In this document: one piece after another, positions 26,486 to 35,798 of the stretch | Layout: each line of letters opens with the position of its first letter | Position numbering within the stretch: the first letter of the stretch is position 1 | Assembly: GCA_022825265.1 (NCBI GenBank) | Contig: JAJDXE010000008.1 | Coordinates: 1-64,000, forward strand | DNA from: Dehalococcoidia bacterium | GTDB taxonomy: Bacteria > Chloroflexota > Dehalococcoidia > Bin125 | Length of the DNA stretch: 64,000 nt | Direction of reading: 5' to 3' | Notes under the pieces: model-generated | The model's database searches: none | Told to the model about the DNA's origin: nothing | The model's input: the letters and a program-made list of their open reading frames with translations, nothing else | Program-made: the position numbers and the translations under genes

Positions 26486-27595
26486 ATGAGCCGACGCGCA
26501 GCATTTCTTTCCAGCATCTCTGCGGCAGTGGTCGCCGCGGCTATCACTGCAGGAGCGTTGTTACTGATCGGCGATGGCGACGTGCCGCCCAGCTCGGGCA
26601 ACGCGGCGACGATCCAGAATGACTTGCTGGCGCCGGAATCGGCGCGGGCGCAGCCGTCGGCGCCGATTCCGGAACCGGTCAGCTTTGCGGAGTTGTCGCG
26701 ATCGTCGGTTGACTGGGCTGCGGTCTATGCTCGCGTGGTTCCGTCGTTGGTCTCGGTGATCACGGAGCAAGGCGCCGGGTCGGGATTTTTTGTGACCTCC
26801 GATGGGCATGTGATCACGAACTTCCATGTGGTGACGGGATCTGAGCAGATTTTCGTGCAGTTGCAGGATCGCCGCCGGTTTGCTGCGGAGTTGATCGCGA
26901 AGGATGCGGGTAACGACCTGGCCTTGCTCAAGATCGATGCCGAGGATGTTGAAATCGTGGTGCCGTTGTTCGGCGGGGTCGATGATCTACGGGTGGGTGA
27001 TCCGGTTGGGGCGTTGGGCGCGCCGTTCAACCTTCCGAACTCGTTGACGGTGGGGATCATCTCGGCGCTTGACCGGCAGCGTCCGAGCGGCAGCGGGACC
27101 TGGCAACCGATGCGGGCGATGATCCAGACGGATGCGGCGTTGAATCCTGGGAACTCCGGGGGAATGTTGATTGACGAACGGGGTCGCGTGATCGGGATTC
27201 CAACGCAGATCGAGAGTCCGGACCGGACATCGAGCGGGATCGGGTTCGCGGTCAGCAGCGAGACGCTGCTGCGAGCGCTCCCGACCCTGCTTGAGGGAAC
27301 GGACTTCGAGCAGAGTTTCCTCGGCGTGACGTTCCAGCAGGACTCGACCGGGTTGGAGATCCGGGATGTGAGTTGCGGTTCGGCGGCCGACGAGGCGAAT
27401 GTCCGGGCTGGTGATCGCCTGCTGCAGATCAACGGCGAGTCAGCCGACACGCTCGATGAGCTGGTGGAGGTCCTCTCGGAGATCACGCCAGGTGAAGAGA
27501 TCACGATCACTGTTCAGCGTGGGTTCCGCCGGCTGACGCTGGATGCGACGATCACTGGGTGGCCGACGGAGCGACCCGATCTCGGCTGCGGCTAG
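26486..27595 (+). CDS. HtrA/DegP-like serine protease with PDZ domain
   Basis: A 369-residue S1C protease. One N-terminal membrane anchor (residues ~8-28) precedes a low-complexity linker. The trypsin-like domain has the triad His114 (TNFHVV), Asp144 (GNDLALLK) and Ser224 (GNSGG). One PDZ domain spans ~270-360 (SFLGVTFQ, ANVRAGDRLLQINGESAD). The family degrades or refolds damaged envelope proteins; here it is probably anchored with the catalytic domain outside the membrane. The last 4 bp overlap the convergent MFS gene. Confidence 0.93.
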   Translation: MSRRAAFLSSISAAVVAAAITAGALLLIGDGDVPPSSGNAATIQNDLLAPESARAQPSAPIPEPVSFAELSRSSVDWAAVYARVVPSLVSVITEQGAGSGFFVTSDGHVITNFHVVTGSEQIFVQLQDRRRFAAELIAKDAGNDLALLKIDAEDVEIVVPLFGGVDDLRVGDPVGALGAPFNLPNSLTVGIISALDRQRPSGSGTWQPMRAMIQTDAALNPGNSGGMLIDERGRVIGIPTQIESPDRTSSGIGFAVSSETLLRALPTLLEGTDFEQSFLGVTFQQDSTGLEIRDVSCGSAADEANVRAGDRLLQINGESADTLDELVEVLSEITPGEEITITVQRGFRRLTLDATITGWPTERPDLGCG

Positions 27596-28935
27596 CGGTC
27601 GTTGTCGGAGAGGCGTAGCCAGTCTTCTCGGGAGACGTCGGCGTACATCTGCCGTCGCCAGAGCCACCAGCGCACACGAGGCGTGGAGAGCGCGAGGAGG
27701 GCGCAGCCGAGCAGGCAGGCGCCCATGACGAGCAATCCCCAGCGCGCGCCGATCGAATCGGCCAATGTGCCGGCCAGCAATGCTCCGATGAGGATGGCGC
27801 CGAGCACGAGGTTCATCAGGGTCAGGGCCTGGCCTCGCATGTTGGTCGGCGCGTGGGACAGCAGGGCCAGATTGGCGACGGAGACCATGTTGTTGACGCA
27901 GGCGCTGCCGAAGAAGACGCAGATCGCGACGACCGCCAAATGCGGGGCCTGTGAGAGCACCGTGAGGGCGATGCCACCGATGACGATGATTCCGACCATG
28001 ATCGCGTTTGGTGAGCGGATCTCGGTCATTGAGGCGATGAGCACAGCCCCGAGCGTCGCGCCGACTCCCCCGACCGCGACGAGATAGCCGACCCAGGATC
28101 TGTGTTCGCCCAGTTCCTCGATCACGATCAGCGGGACCATGACGCCCTCGTAGGGCTGCAGGAAGATGAACAAGACCGCGGAGATCGCGATGACGGCGAG
28201 CGGCCAACGCGATTCGATGGCCCATTTGGCCCCAGCTGTGAGCTGTCGCAACAGGGAGCGGGCGGCATCCGGCTCGGGCTGGTGAGGTTCGTCTCGAGTC
28301 CGGATGAGGAGGACCATGACTGCGGCCGATGCGTTGAGGACGGTCATGACACCGAAGATCCAGGTGAAGTCGGCGAACAAGAGCAAGAGGCCGGCCAGGA
28401 GCGCGCCGCCGATCCTCATCGAGGTCTGACCGGTTTGCGAGAGCGCCATGGCCGAGCGCAGGTGAGATTGCTCGACCATGTTGGGCAGCATGGCCCGGCG
28501 CGCCGGGTGGAAGAATCCGGTGCTCAATCCGGAGAACACCGCCAGGACGATGACCTGCCAGCCCTGAGCCTGATCGAGCAACAAGAGGATGAACAGCACG
28601 CCGGAGGAGGTGATGTTGGCCGTCAACGCGCCGACCAGCACTCGCCGATGGGGGAAGCGGTCGATGATGATCCCAGCAATCGGAGCCAGTAGGAGCGTGG
28701 GCGCCATGTAGGCGGCCAAGACCACCCCGAGCAAGAAGGCGGAGCCGGTCAGTTCGACAATCAGGACCGGGCGGGCGACGGTTTCCAGCCAGAGCGCGGC
28801 TGATCTGACGAAGACCGTGAGCCAGAGGACGCGGAAGTCTCGATATCCGAATGGCGCGAAGGTCTCGGGATTCAAGACACCGAGGAGCCGAGGCTTTGAT
28901 GCGGTCTCTTCGCGATCCGGCGAGTCCGAACTCAT
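27592..28935 (-). CDS. MFS exporter, MFS_3/EntS-like (copy 1)
   Basis: A 447-residue major facilitator of the MFS_3 group, whose members include enterobactin exporter-like proteins. Helix 1 begins FAPFGYRDFRVLWLTVFVRSAALWLETVARPVLIVELTG, the loop is IIDRFPHRRVLVGA, and the second half begins WAIESRWPLAVIAISAVLFIFLQPYEG. It is a clear paralogue of the next gene upstream, sharing the helix 1, GFFHPARRAMLPNMV and NMVSVANLALLSHAPTNMRGQALTLMN segments. It is the distal gene of a leftward run. Substrate unknown. Confidence 0.88.
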   Translation of the reverse strand: MSSDSPDREETASKPRLLGVLNPETFAPFGYRDFRVLWLTVFVRSAALWLETVARPVLIVELTGSAFLLGVVLAAYMAPTLLLAPIAGIIIDRFPHRRVLVGALTANITSSGVLFILLLLDQAQGWQVIVLAVFSGLSTGFFHPARRAMLPNMVEQSHLRSAMALSQTGQTSMRIGGALLAGLLLLFADFTWIFGVMTVLNASAAVMVLLIRTRDEPHQPEPDAARSLLRQLTAGAKWAIESRWPLAVIAISAVLFIFLQPYEGVMVPLIVIEELGEHRSWVGYLVAVGGVGATLGAVLIASMTEIRSPNAIMVGIIVIGGIALTVLSQAPHLAVVAICVFFGSACVNNMVSVANLALLSHAPTNMRGQALTLMNLVLGAILIGALLAGTLADSIGARWGLLVMGACLLGCALLALSTPRVRWWLWRRQMYADVSREDWLRLSDNDR

Positions 28936-29010
28936 GCCGTTTCTTCTAGCAGCATCGAGCGGCGAGTCGCCATAGTCTAGGCATCTTCTGACCGCCGCAA
29001 ATGGCCGTCT

Positions 29011-30234
29011 TTAGTGCCGATCTCCATCCTCGGACACTCGCCTGGCGAGCGGGCTGGCGAGCATGAGCGCTGCGCAGACGGCCAGGCAGACTCCCATAGT
29101 CAGGAGGCCGACGCGTGCGCCGAGCAGGTCGGCGAGTCCGCCGGTGACGAGCGCGCCAACGAGGATCATGCCCCTGGCGATGTTCATCAGGCTGAGGGCG
29201 CGGCCGGCCATACCCTCGGTGGTGCGGGCGAGGAGGGTGAGGTTGGCCAGGGACATCACGTTGGTGGAACAGGCTGCGGCGACGAAGACGCATGCTCCGA
29301 TGACGGCGAGATGCGGGGCTCCGGACATAGCGGCCAGGGCGGCTCCCGCTGCGATCAGCAGCACCGACATCAGTCGCCCGGGTGCGGGAATCGTCCGCCA
29401 GCCAGCGAGCAGGAGCGATCCGACGGCTGCGCCCGCGCCGCCGAATGCGAGCAGATAGCCAGCCCATGAGCGATCCTCGCCGAGCACGTCGATCACCATG
29501 AGCGGCACGAACACCGTCTGATAGGGCACCAGGAAGATGAACATGACGACGGAGATGGCGAGGACGGCCAGCGGCCAGCGGGTTTCGAAGGCCCAGCGAA
29601 TGCCGCTCAGGGTTTGACGGATCAGCGAGTCGCCAGTTCGGGTCGCAGCTGCTCCCGCCTCACCCCTGGTCCGGATCAACGCCGTGCAGATGACAGCGCC
29701 GCCGAAGATGCATGTCATCGCTCCGTAGATCCAGACGAAGTCCGCGATGTCGAGCAGCAGTCCTGCGAGCAAGGCTCCGCCGATTCGCATCACCGTGTTC
29801 GCCGTCTGTGAGAGGGCGACGGCGGGTCGCAAGGCCGACTCTGGAACCATCGACGGCAAAATGGCCTGTCGTGCGGGCTGGAAGAAGGCCATGTTGAGAC
29901 CGGCGACGGCGGCCAGGGCGATCACGTGCCATGCCTCGGCCTGGTCGAACAGCAAGAGGACAAACATCACGCCGGTAGCTGCGACGTTGCCGGTCTGGGA
30001 CAGCACGAGCAGCAGTCGTCGCGAGTAGCGATCGACGATCGTTCCGGCGAACACACCGAGGATCAGGTTTGGCGCCATGCGGACTGCGAGCACGGTGCCG
30101 AGCAGGAACGCGGATCCTGTGAGTTCGATGATCAGGACGGGTCGCGCGACCTGATCCAACCACCAGGCGGCGGAGCGAAGGAAGATGGCCAACCAGAGAA
30201 CGCGGTAGTCGCGCGAGGCAAAGGGGGCGAACAT
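29011..30234 (-). CDS. MFS exporter, MFS_3/EntS-like (copy 2)
   Basis: A 407-residue paralogue of the neighbouring MFS gene, with the matching start FAPFASRDYRVLWLAIFLRSAAWWLDQVARPVLIIELTG, the motif IVDRYSRRLLLVLS and STNVMSLANLTLLARTTEGMAGRALSLMN. The pair probably arose by tandem duplication, though both have diverged well. No ATG lies upstream in frame before the preceding gene's stop, so 30234 is taken as the start. Whether the two proteins work together or export different compounds is unknown. Confidence 0.88.
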   Translation of the reverse strand: MFAPFASRDYRVLWLAIFLRSAAWWLDQVARPVLIIELTGSAFLLGTVLAVRMAPNLILGVFAGTIVDRYSRRLLLVLSQTGNVAATGVMFVLLLFDQAEAWHVIALAAVAGLNMAFFQPARQAILPSMVPESALRPAVALSQTANTVMRIGGALLAGLLLDIADFVWIYGAMTCIFGGAVICTALIRTRGEAGAAATRTGDSLIRQTLSGIRWAFETRWPLAVLAISVVMFIFLVPYQTVFVPLMVIDVLGEDRSWAGYLLAFGGAGAAVGSLLLAGWRTIPAPGRLMSVLLIAAGAALAAMSGAPHLAVIGACVFVAAACSTNVMSLANLTLLARTTEGMAGRALSLMNIARGMILVGALVTGGLADLLGARVGLLTMGVCLAVCAALMLASPLARRVSEDGDRH

Positions 30235-30312
30235 GCCCGCTTCGCGTCGCCGGAGGAACGCCTGACGCGCTCCGTCTTCTCGGGCGCTCTCTGATCCGTG
30301 GGAAGTCGAGGG

Positions 30313-31020
30313 TTACTCCTCGTCGGCGTACGGCGCTCGGCCCTGCATGACGTTCAACAGGCCCTGGCTGGAGAAATCGTCGGACTTGGCGAAGTTGATG
30401 ATCACCCGCTCGCGATCCTCGACCGCCTGGGCGGCTGCGGCGACCTCGGGCGCGATGTCGTGGGGAATCTCGCAGACGCCGTGCTTGTCGGCGTGGAGCA
30501 GGTCGCCGGGATGCACGGTGACTCCGCCGACGGTGACGGGCTGGCCAATCTCGACGATGTGCACGTAGGCGTGGGAGACGAGGATTTCCCTGGAGAGGAA
30601 CTGGAAGCCGATTTCCTCGACCTCGTCGAGGTCTCGCACGCCGCCGTCGGTGACGAGGCCGATCGCGCCCAGCGCCTTGTGGATGTTGCCGTTGACTTCG
30701 CCCCAGAAGGAGCCGATCGGCGGCTGGTCGAGGTCCTGGATGACGATGATGCGCGGCTCGGGGATCGATTCGATATGCGCCCACCAGTCAGGCGCGGCCT
30801 TGGTCTGTGGATCGTCGCCGGGTGGAATCGAGGCGCGGATCTTGCAGGTGGCGGCGTAGCCGACGATGGGATCCATGTCGGGGAAGCGGCAGACGATGTC
30901 GGGGGTCATGAAGCCGGTGGCGCGGCTGCGGACGTCGAAGGTTTCGATCGCGTTGGCGATGGCCGGTGAGGGCCAAGCGCGCAGGTCTGCCAGTTGTGCT
31001 TCACTCAGCGGTTCTGTCAT
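30313..31020 (-). CDS. RraA-like / HMG aldolase-family protein
   Basis: A 235-residue RraA-like protein. Members split 4-hydroxy-4-methyl-2-oxoglutarate or decarboxylate oxaloacetate with a divalent metal; E. coli RraA instead inhibits RNase E. The family core is visible: SPAIANAIETF, VGYAATCKIRA, GSFWGEVNGNIHKALGAIGLVTDGGVRDLDEV (active-site Arg-Asp) and VTVHPGDLLHADKHGVCEIP. Catalytic aldolase/decarboxylase activity fits the other oxo-acid enzymes in the window better than RNase regulation. 59 bp separate it from the upstream Crp-type gene. Confidence 0.86.
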   Translation of the reverse strand: MTEPLSEAQLADLRAWPSPAIANAIETFDVRSRATGFMTPDIVCRFPDMDPIVGYAATCKIRASIPPGDDPQTKAAPDWWAHIESIPEPRIIVIQDLDQPPIGSFWGEVNGNIHKALGAIGLVTDGGVRDLDEVEEIGFQFLSREILVSHAYVHIVEIGQPVTVGGVTVHPGDLLHADKHGVCEIPHDIAPEVAAAAQAVEDRERVIINFAKSDDFSSQGLLNVMQGRAPYADEE

Positions 31021-31079
31021 GGATCGCCCTTCGCTGCAATGTGGGTGGCTTGTTGTTTGCCGGTGGTCTCAACGGATCG

Positions 31080-31805
31080 CTACTGCGAGAGCGCGTACTC
31101 TCGCTGAAGCGCCGTCACGTTGACGATGGTCACTCGTTGTCGATTGACATCGACGATCTTCTGTTTGCGCCACTGCTGGAGTTGCTTGTTCACGGCGACT
31201 CGGGAGGCGCCGATCATGTTGGCCAGTTCCTGCTGGGAGACTCGCAGGCCGATGTCGACGCCATCTTCGGTCTCTTCGCCGTGCTCCTCGGCAATCGTCA
31301 AGAGGCGTCGGGCGAGGCGGCCGGGGACATCGAGCAGGTAGGCGTCCTGTATGGACTGATTGGTTGCTCGGAGGCGCGCGACGAGCACATCGATGATTGC
31401 TCGCTGCGCCTCGGGGTGTCGATCGAGCACGGAAAGGAAGTCGTGCCGGCTCAGGCTGACGGCCTCGGTGTCTTCGATCGTGGTCGCGGAGGCAGAGCGG
31501 GGATGATCGTCCAAGAGCGACATCTCGCCGAGCAGGTCGTACTTGCGATGCACGGCCAGGACGACTTCGCGGCCGTCGAGCGAGGGGATGAAGATCTTCA
31601 CGGCGCCCTTGAGGATGATGTAGAGCGTCGCGCCTTCGTCGCCCTCGTGGAAGATGTCGGTGTGGGCTCGGTAGCGAACCGGTCGCAGCTTCTGGGCAAG
31701 TTCCAGCAGCATGTTGCTGGGCATGCCGCGGAATAGCACGACGTTGAGCAAAAGGTCCAGCGCTTCGCCGCCACGATCCGATACCGGTGGTCGTCTTGTT
31801 GTCAT
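31080..31805 (-). CDS. Crp/Fnr-family transcriptional regulator
   Basis: A 241-residue regulator. The N-terminal cyclic-nucleotide-binding barrel includes FHEGDEGATLYIILKGAVKIF and LLGEMSLLDDHPRSASATTIEDT (phosphate-binding cassette region). The C-terminal winged helix includes VSQQELANMIGASRVAVNKQLQQW. No Fnr-type cysteine cluster is present near the N-terminus, so it is more Crp-like than oxygen-sensing. The start at 31805 is favoured; 31850 adds an unmatched tail. It precedes the rraA-MFS run and may control it. Confidence 0.9.
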   Translation of the reverse strand: MTTRRPPVSDRGGEALDLLLNVVLFRGMPSNMLLELAQKLRPVRYRAHTDIFHEGDEGATLYIILKGAVKIFIPSLDGREVVLAVHRKYDLLGEMSLLDDHPRSASATTIEDTEAVSLSRHDFLSVLDRHPEAQRAIIDVLVARLRATNQSIQDAYLLDVPGRLARRLLTIAEEHGEETEDGVDIGLRVSQQELANMIGASRVAVNKQLQQWRKQKIVDVNRQRVTIVNVTALQREYALSQ

Positions 31806-32002
31806 TGCACGCTCCATGCGCAGTCTAGGCGCATCCTCGCCGAGCGCCATTGTCCGCGATGGCAGGGTGTGATCAAGCCTCGGTCGAGCGGCTCCGTGGG
31901 CGCCGTCAGGCCGAGCTCGATTACCAGAGCGAATAATCTGTGAGCCAACGCTCCCGCCTGTTGCGCTGAGACGCCGGGCGGGGATGTAGCGGAGGGGCGA
32001 AC

Positions 32003-32806
32003 ATGCCAGAGACCATTGCCGTCGACCAGGTGGGTCGGGTTGCGCGGATCACGCTGAACCGGCCGGAGAAGCTCAATGCCATTTCGCGGCAACTGCAGCG
32101 CGAGTTGGTGGAGGCGCTGGTTGAGGCTGAGCGGAACGACTCGGTGCATGTCGCGTTGGTGTCGGGCGCGGGTCGCGCGTTCAGCGCCGGGTACGACCTG
32201 ACCGGCGGCTCGGGGATCGCGGCGGAGCAGGCGTCGGCGATTTCTCGGGATCGCGATGGTCTTGAGGAGCTGAATCGGAACTGGTTGCGGATCTGGGATT
32301 TGCGCCTGCCGGTGATCGCCAAGGTGCACGGTCATTGCCTGGCCGGCGGAACGCAGCTGGCGACGATCTGCGACGTCACCTTCGCTGCCGAGGACGCACG
32401 GGTCGGCGCGCCGCAGCTTCCGCTGGGCGCGGGGTTTGTCGCCTCGTTCTGGGCCTGGCAGGTTGGGGCAAAGCGGGCCAAGGAGTTCTTTTTTCCCGTG
32501 GGCAGCATGATCTCGGGGAAGGAAGCAGCGGAGATTGGGCTGTTCAATCGTGCGCTGCCAGCCGACGAACTGGACCAGTTCGTTGATGATTATGTCGAGT
32601 TGGTCGCCAAGACGCCCAAGGAGATACTGGTCCTGCAGAAGAAGGCGATCAACCGGACGCAGGAGGTCCAGGGTTTCCGCGAGGCGCTGATGGGCGGCGT
32701 TGAAATCGACGCCATTGCCCATTTCACGACTCCGGTGTTGGCAATGAACCGATCGCTGAAGGAGCGCGGGCTGCGGGCCACTCTCGATGACTTCCACCGG
32801 CAGTAA
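32003..32806 (+). CDS. Enoyl-CoA hydratase/isomerase (crotonase family)
   Basis: A 267-residue crotonase-fold protein: VARITLNRPEKLNAISRQ, first oxyanion loop GAGRAFSAGYDLTGG, second HGHCLAGGTQLATICDVTFAAEDARVGAPQL, and a C-terminal helix KERGLRATLDDFHRQ. It differs clearly from the crotonase at 22.1-22.9 kb. GGAGGGG precedes the ATG. The CoA-transferase genes just downstream suggest it works on the CoA esters they generate. The next gene overlaps its end by 20 bp. Confidence 0.9.
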   Translation: MPETIAVDQVGRVARITLNRPEKLNAISRQLQRELVEALVEAERNDSVHVALVSGAGRAFSAGYDLTGGSGIAAEQASAISRDRDGLEELNRNWLRIWDLRLPVIAKVHGHCLAGGTQLATICDVTFAAEDARVGAPQLPLGAGFVASFWAWQVGAKRAKEFFFPVGSMISGKEAAEIGLFNRALPADELDQFVDDYVELVAKTPKEILVLQKKAINRTQEVQGFREALMGGVEIDAIAHFTTPVLAMNRSLKERGLRATLDDFHRQ

Positions 32807-33296
32807 GGACAGTCAGGGCAGTACGGGCGATGGCGAGCCTCCAATCTCGCTGGAGGAGGCTCGGCTGCCGCTTGAGCAGGCGGCGCGCCTGTTTGCGGTT
32901 GCGGACGGCCTCTGCGCGATCGGACAGTTGCGAACGGGAACGCGAGCGGGCCAGTTCTCAATCTTCAACTTTCTGCTCCGTTGCGCGCCGGATGAGGAAT
33001 ATCCGTCGCCCGACGAACGGACGACGTACGTCCTGCTGATGCAGGCCGGGATCATTCGTCGGCACGGCTGGTACGCGTACTTCTGGCTGCCCGAGGATGA
33101 GCAACCGATGCGGATCGGCCTGCCTGCGCCGATCGGGAAATCGTGGCACTGGCACGACGACGTGGTCGAGATCAGCAAGCGACTGGAACGGTCGGAGACC
33201 TGGTCCCAGGCGGTTGGGGAGAGCGTGGACGAGCATGTGCAGCGCTTCGAGGACGCGCTGCGGGGTGCGGAGATCGTCAGAGCATCGAAGGCGTAG
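32787..33296 (+). CDS. Hypothetical protein, overlaps neighbours at both ends
   Basis: A 169-residue soluble protein with no recognised family. It has an acidic, Ser/Gly-rich N-terminus, a helical segment PLEQAARLFAVADGLCAIGQL, a conserved-looking middle (GWYAYFWLPEDEQPMRIGLP, SWHWHDDVVEISKRLE) rich in Trp and His, and a charged C-terminal helix. It overlaps the hydratase gene by 20 bp at the 5' end and the convergent CoA-transferase by 20 bp at the 3' end. Translation coupled to the hydratase suggests a related role. Confidence 0.6.
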   Translation: MTSTGSKDSQGSTGDGEPPISLEEARLPLEQAARLFAVADGLCAIGQLRTGTRAGQFSIFNFLLRCAPDEEYPSPDERTTYVLLMQAGIIRRHGWYAYFWLPEDEQPMRIGLPAPIGKSWHWHDDVVEISKRLERSETWSQAVGESVDEHVQRFEDALRGAEIVRASKA

Positions 33297-34563
33297 GCGG
33301 CATCTCGGAGGCGAGCGGCACGCCCTCGGGCTGGGAGGCGATCACGCCTGCGGCTTCCAGTGCGGACTGTTCGTCTTCGGAGAGGCCGAGCAGGCCTCCG
33401 AGGACTTCAGTGTTGTGCTGGCCAAAGTCGGGGGCCGGGCCAAGGATGCAAGGGCCGGCCCCATCGGCGCGCCAGAGCCAGCCGTGGACCGACCAGATGC
33501 CAACCTCGGGATGTCGGAGCGGTTCGTAGAAGCCGCGCTCCTTGAGGTGCGGGTCGCGGAGTACTTCGAGCATTTTCCAGACCGGGGATGATGGAATCTG
33601 CTCGGTGTGGAGCGCGGCAAAGGCCTCGGTCTTCGACATCGTCGCCGTCCATTTGCCGACCAACTCATCAAGCTCCGAGCGGTGCTCCCAGCGCAGGATC
33701 TGGTCGGAGAACTCGGTTCGCTCGGCCCACTCGGGCGAACCCATTGCGCGTTTGAGGCCTTCCCACTCGCGATCGGTGCGGACGCAGATGGCGATCCAGT
33801 CGTCGTCGCCGACGCAGGGGTAGACGTTGTGCGGCGCCATCCAGTCGTGGCCGGTGCCCATGTGCTCGGGCAGGCGCTTGTTCATGGACCAATCCATGTA
33901 GAACTCGCCGAGCATCGTCGACATCACCTCGCGCTGCGCGAGATCGATGTACTGTCCTTTGCCGGTGCGCTGGCGTTGCACCAGGGCGGTCGCCACTGCG
34001 GCGGCTGCGCCGATTCCGGCAATTGGGTCGCCGTATGAGATGCCGCTCTTGTAGGGGACGCCGTCGTCTCCGTAGCCGGAGGTTGAGGTCATGCCGCTCA
34101 TCATCTCGATGATCGGGCCGTAGCCGACCGCGTCCTTCTCGGGGCCGGTTTTGCCGAAGCCGGCCATGCCGACGACGATGATGTCTTGCTTCTGCTCGCG
34201 CAGCCAGTCGTAGGTCAAGCCGAGATTGTCCATCACGTCGGTGCGGTAGTTCTCGAGCACGACATCGCAGTGAGGCAACAGCCTGGCAAGAACCTGCTTG
34301 CCTTCGGCGGCAGCCAGATCGAGCGTGAGCGATTTCTTGTTGCGGCTGTACTCGTGGAGGTAGAAGTTCGTGTTCCACCAGTGCTCGCCCAGGGCCATCG
34401 GCGGGGGCAGCAGGGTGCGGATGTTGTCCCAGGCTCGGGGTGACTCGATCTTGATGACTTCAGCGCCCTGGTCGGCGAGGATCTTGGCGGCGTAGGGTCC
34501 CGCCCAGATCATGGTCAGGTCGGCGACACGTACACCAGTGAGCGGACGGCCGGGATCAAACAT
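33277..34563 (-). CDS. CoA-transferase, catalytic partner (pair A)
   Basis: A 428-residue CaiB/BaiF protein. It starts LTGVRVADLTMIWAGPYAAKILADQGAEVIKIES and keeps the catalytic Asp in SYGDPIAGIGAA (codon 34027-34029). The Met at 34563 is chosen because it overlaps the stop codon of the upstream partner as ATGA and fits the family N-terminus. The WAGP and RNKKSLTLDL segments match the catalytic halves of the other two sets (37.1-38.4 kb and the C-terminal half at 49.2-50.4 kb). It likely forms a heterodimer with the product of the gene upstream. Confidence 0.9.
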   Translation of the reverse strand: MFDPGRPLTGVRVADLTMIWAGPYAAKILADQGAEVIKIESPRAWDNIRTLLPPPMALGEHWWNTNFYLHEYSRNKKSLTLDLAAAEGKQVLARLLPHCDVVLENYRTDVMDNLGLTYDWLREQKQDIIVVGMAGFGKTGPEKDAVGYGPIIEMMSGMTSTSGYGDDGVPYKSGISYGDPIAGIGAAAAVATALVQRQRTGKGQYIDLAQREVMSTMLGEFYMDWSMNKRLPEHMGTGHDWMAPHNVYPCVGDDDWIAICVRTDREWEGLKRAMGSPEWAERTEFSDQILRWEHRSELDELVGKWTATMSKTEAFAALHTEQIPSSPVWKMLEVLRDPHLKERGFYEPLRHPEVGIWSVHGWLWRADGAGPCILGPAPDFGQHNTEVLGGLLGLSEDEQSALEAAGVIASQPEGVPLASEMPPTPSML

Positions 34564-35777
34564 CAGATGGCATCCAATTCCCGCAGGCGGACCAGGTCTT
34601 CGCGCTCGTAGCCGAGTTCTGCATGGATGATCTCGACGTTGTGCTGACCCAGCTTCGGCGCCGCGCCCATCTTCCAATCGTGACCGCTACTCAGCCACAG
34701 GCGTCCGGGATAGGTCAGGCTGCCGGCCGCTTCGTCGTCGCGTTGGGCGAAGAAATCGCGTCCTTGCAGGTGCTCTGAGTTCGACAGATCTTCGAATGTC
34801 GCGACGAAGCCGAATGGCACTCGGTGCTCGATGCCCAGCTCCATCAATCCCTGTCGAGTCTGGCCGCTGAACCAGCCGTACATGATCGCCATCAACTCGT
34901 CGTTGTTGACCAGGCGCTGTGGGGGGTCGGAGAATCGCTCATCCTGCAACTCGGGCAGGCCGACTGCTCTGGCGAAGCCTGGGTAGTTTCGCGGCAGAGC
35001 GCAGATACCGCCGTAGCCGTCGGACAGCTCGTAGACGCCCCAGAGGGCGTTGAGGAAGTTGCCTCCGCGTTGCGCTTCGATCCCGAGCTGCGATGCGCGA
35101 TTGTGGAAGGCCTCGGCCATCGCTGCGTAGGTCTCCTGCATCGAGAGATCGATGTACGAACCCTGGCCGTGCATCACGGCGCCGTAGTAGGCCGCGGACA
35201 GCGCCGCGAAGGCATTCAAGCCGGCCTGGTAGGACGGTTGTGATCCGCCGTTCTTCAGGGGCTGCCGAGCAGGATGGCCGGTCAGCCACATTTGGCCGCT
35301 GGCGGCGTAGAGGGTCAGCTCCGTGGCCGGGAGATTGGCGTTGGGGCCCGTCTGGCCGAACGGCGTGATTGAAATCATGACCAGGGCTGAGTTGTCCTTT
35401 GACAACTCGTCGTAACCCAGTCCGCGCTCGGCGAGGAAGCCGGGTTCGAAGGACTCGATCACGATCTCTGCGGATGCGGCCAGTTCGCGGAGGATTTCGC
35501 GGCCGTCTGAGGTGTCGAGGTTGAGCGTTACCGAGCGCTTGTCGCCGTTCAGATAGAGGAAGAGGCCGCTGGTCTCGTCGTCGGGGAGATCGTCGGGCCA
35601 GGGACCGAAGGCTCGCGAGGGATCGCCGGCGGTTCGCTCGACTTTGACCACGTCGGCACCGAGGGCGGCCAGCCAGCGGCCGGCGAACGGCCCAGAGATG
35701 CCCTCGGCCAACTCCAGAACCCGGACGCCCTCATAGGGGCGTGAGGCCTCGGGTTGTGATTGCTCGTGCTCGCTCAT
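34563..35777 (-). CDS. CoA-transferase, non-catalytic partner (pair A)
   Basis: A 404-residue CaiB/BaiF homologue, first gene of a leftward pair. The N-terminus is VRVLELAEGISGPFAGRWLAALGADVVKVE. Aligning the segment before HGQGSYIDLSM with active homologues, Ser (codon 35232-35234, in PSYQAGLNAF) occupies the position of the catalytic Asp. It therefore probably cannot form the aspartyl-CoA intermediate and acts as a structural or substrate-binding partner. ATGA overlap with the catalytic gene downstream implies coupled translation. Not a pseudogene: the frame is intact. Confidence 0.85.
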   Translation of the reverse strand: MSEHEQSQPEASRPYEGVRVLELAEGISGPFAGRWLAALGADVVKVERTAGDPSRAFGPWPDDLPDDETSGLFLYLNGDKRSVTLNLDTSDGREILRELAASAEIVIESFEPGFLAERGLGYDELSKDNSALVMISITPFGQTGPNANLPATELTLYAASGQMWLTGHPARQPLKNGGSQPSYQAGLNAFAALSAAYYGAVMHGQGSYIDLSMQETYAAMAEAFHNRASQLGIEAQRGGNFLNALWGVYELSDGYGGICALPRNYPGFARAVGLPELQDERFSDPPQRLVNNDELMAIMYGWFSGQTRQGLMELGIEHRVPFGFVATFEDLSNSEHLQGRDFFAQRDDEAAGSLTYPGRLWLSSGHDWKMGAAPKLGQHNVEIIHAELGYEREDLVRLRELDAI

Positions 35778-35798
35778 CGCAGGCAGTCTATGAGCACT

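Noticed and set aside
31802..32797. Long minus-strand frame opposite the enoyl-CoA hydratase
   Set aside because: His/Arg-rich translation without motifs; it is the complement of a real crotonase gene.
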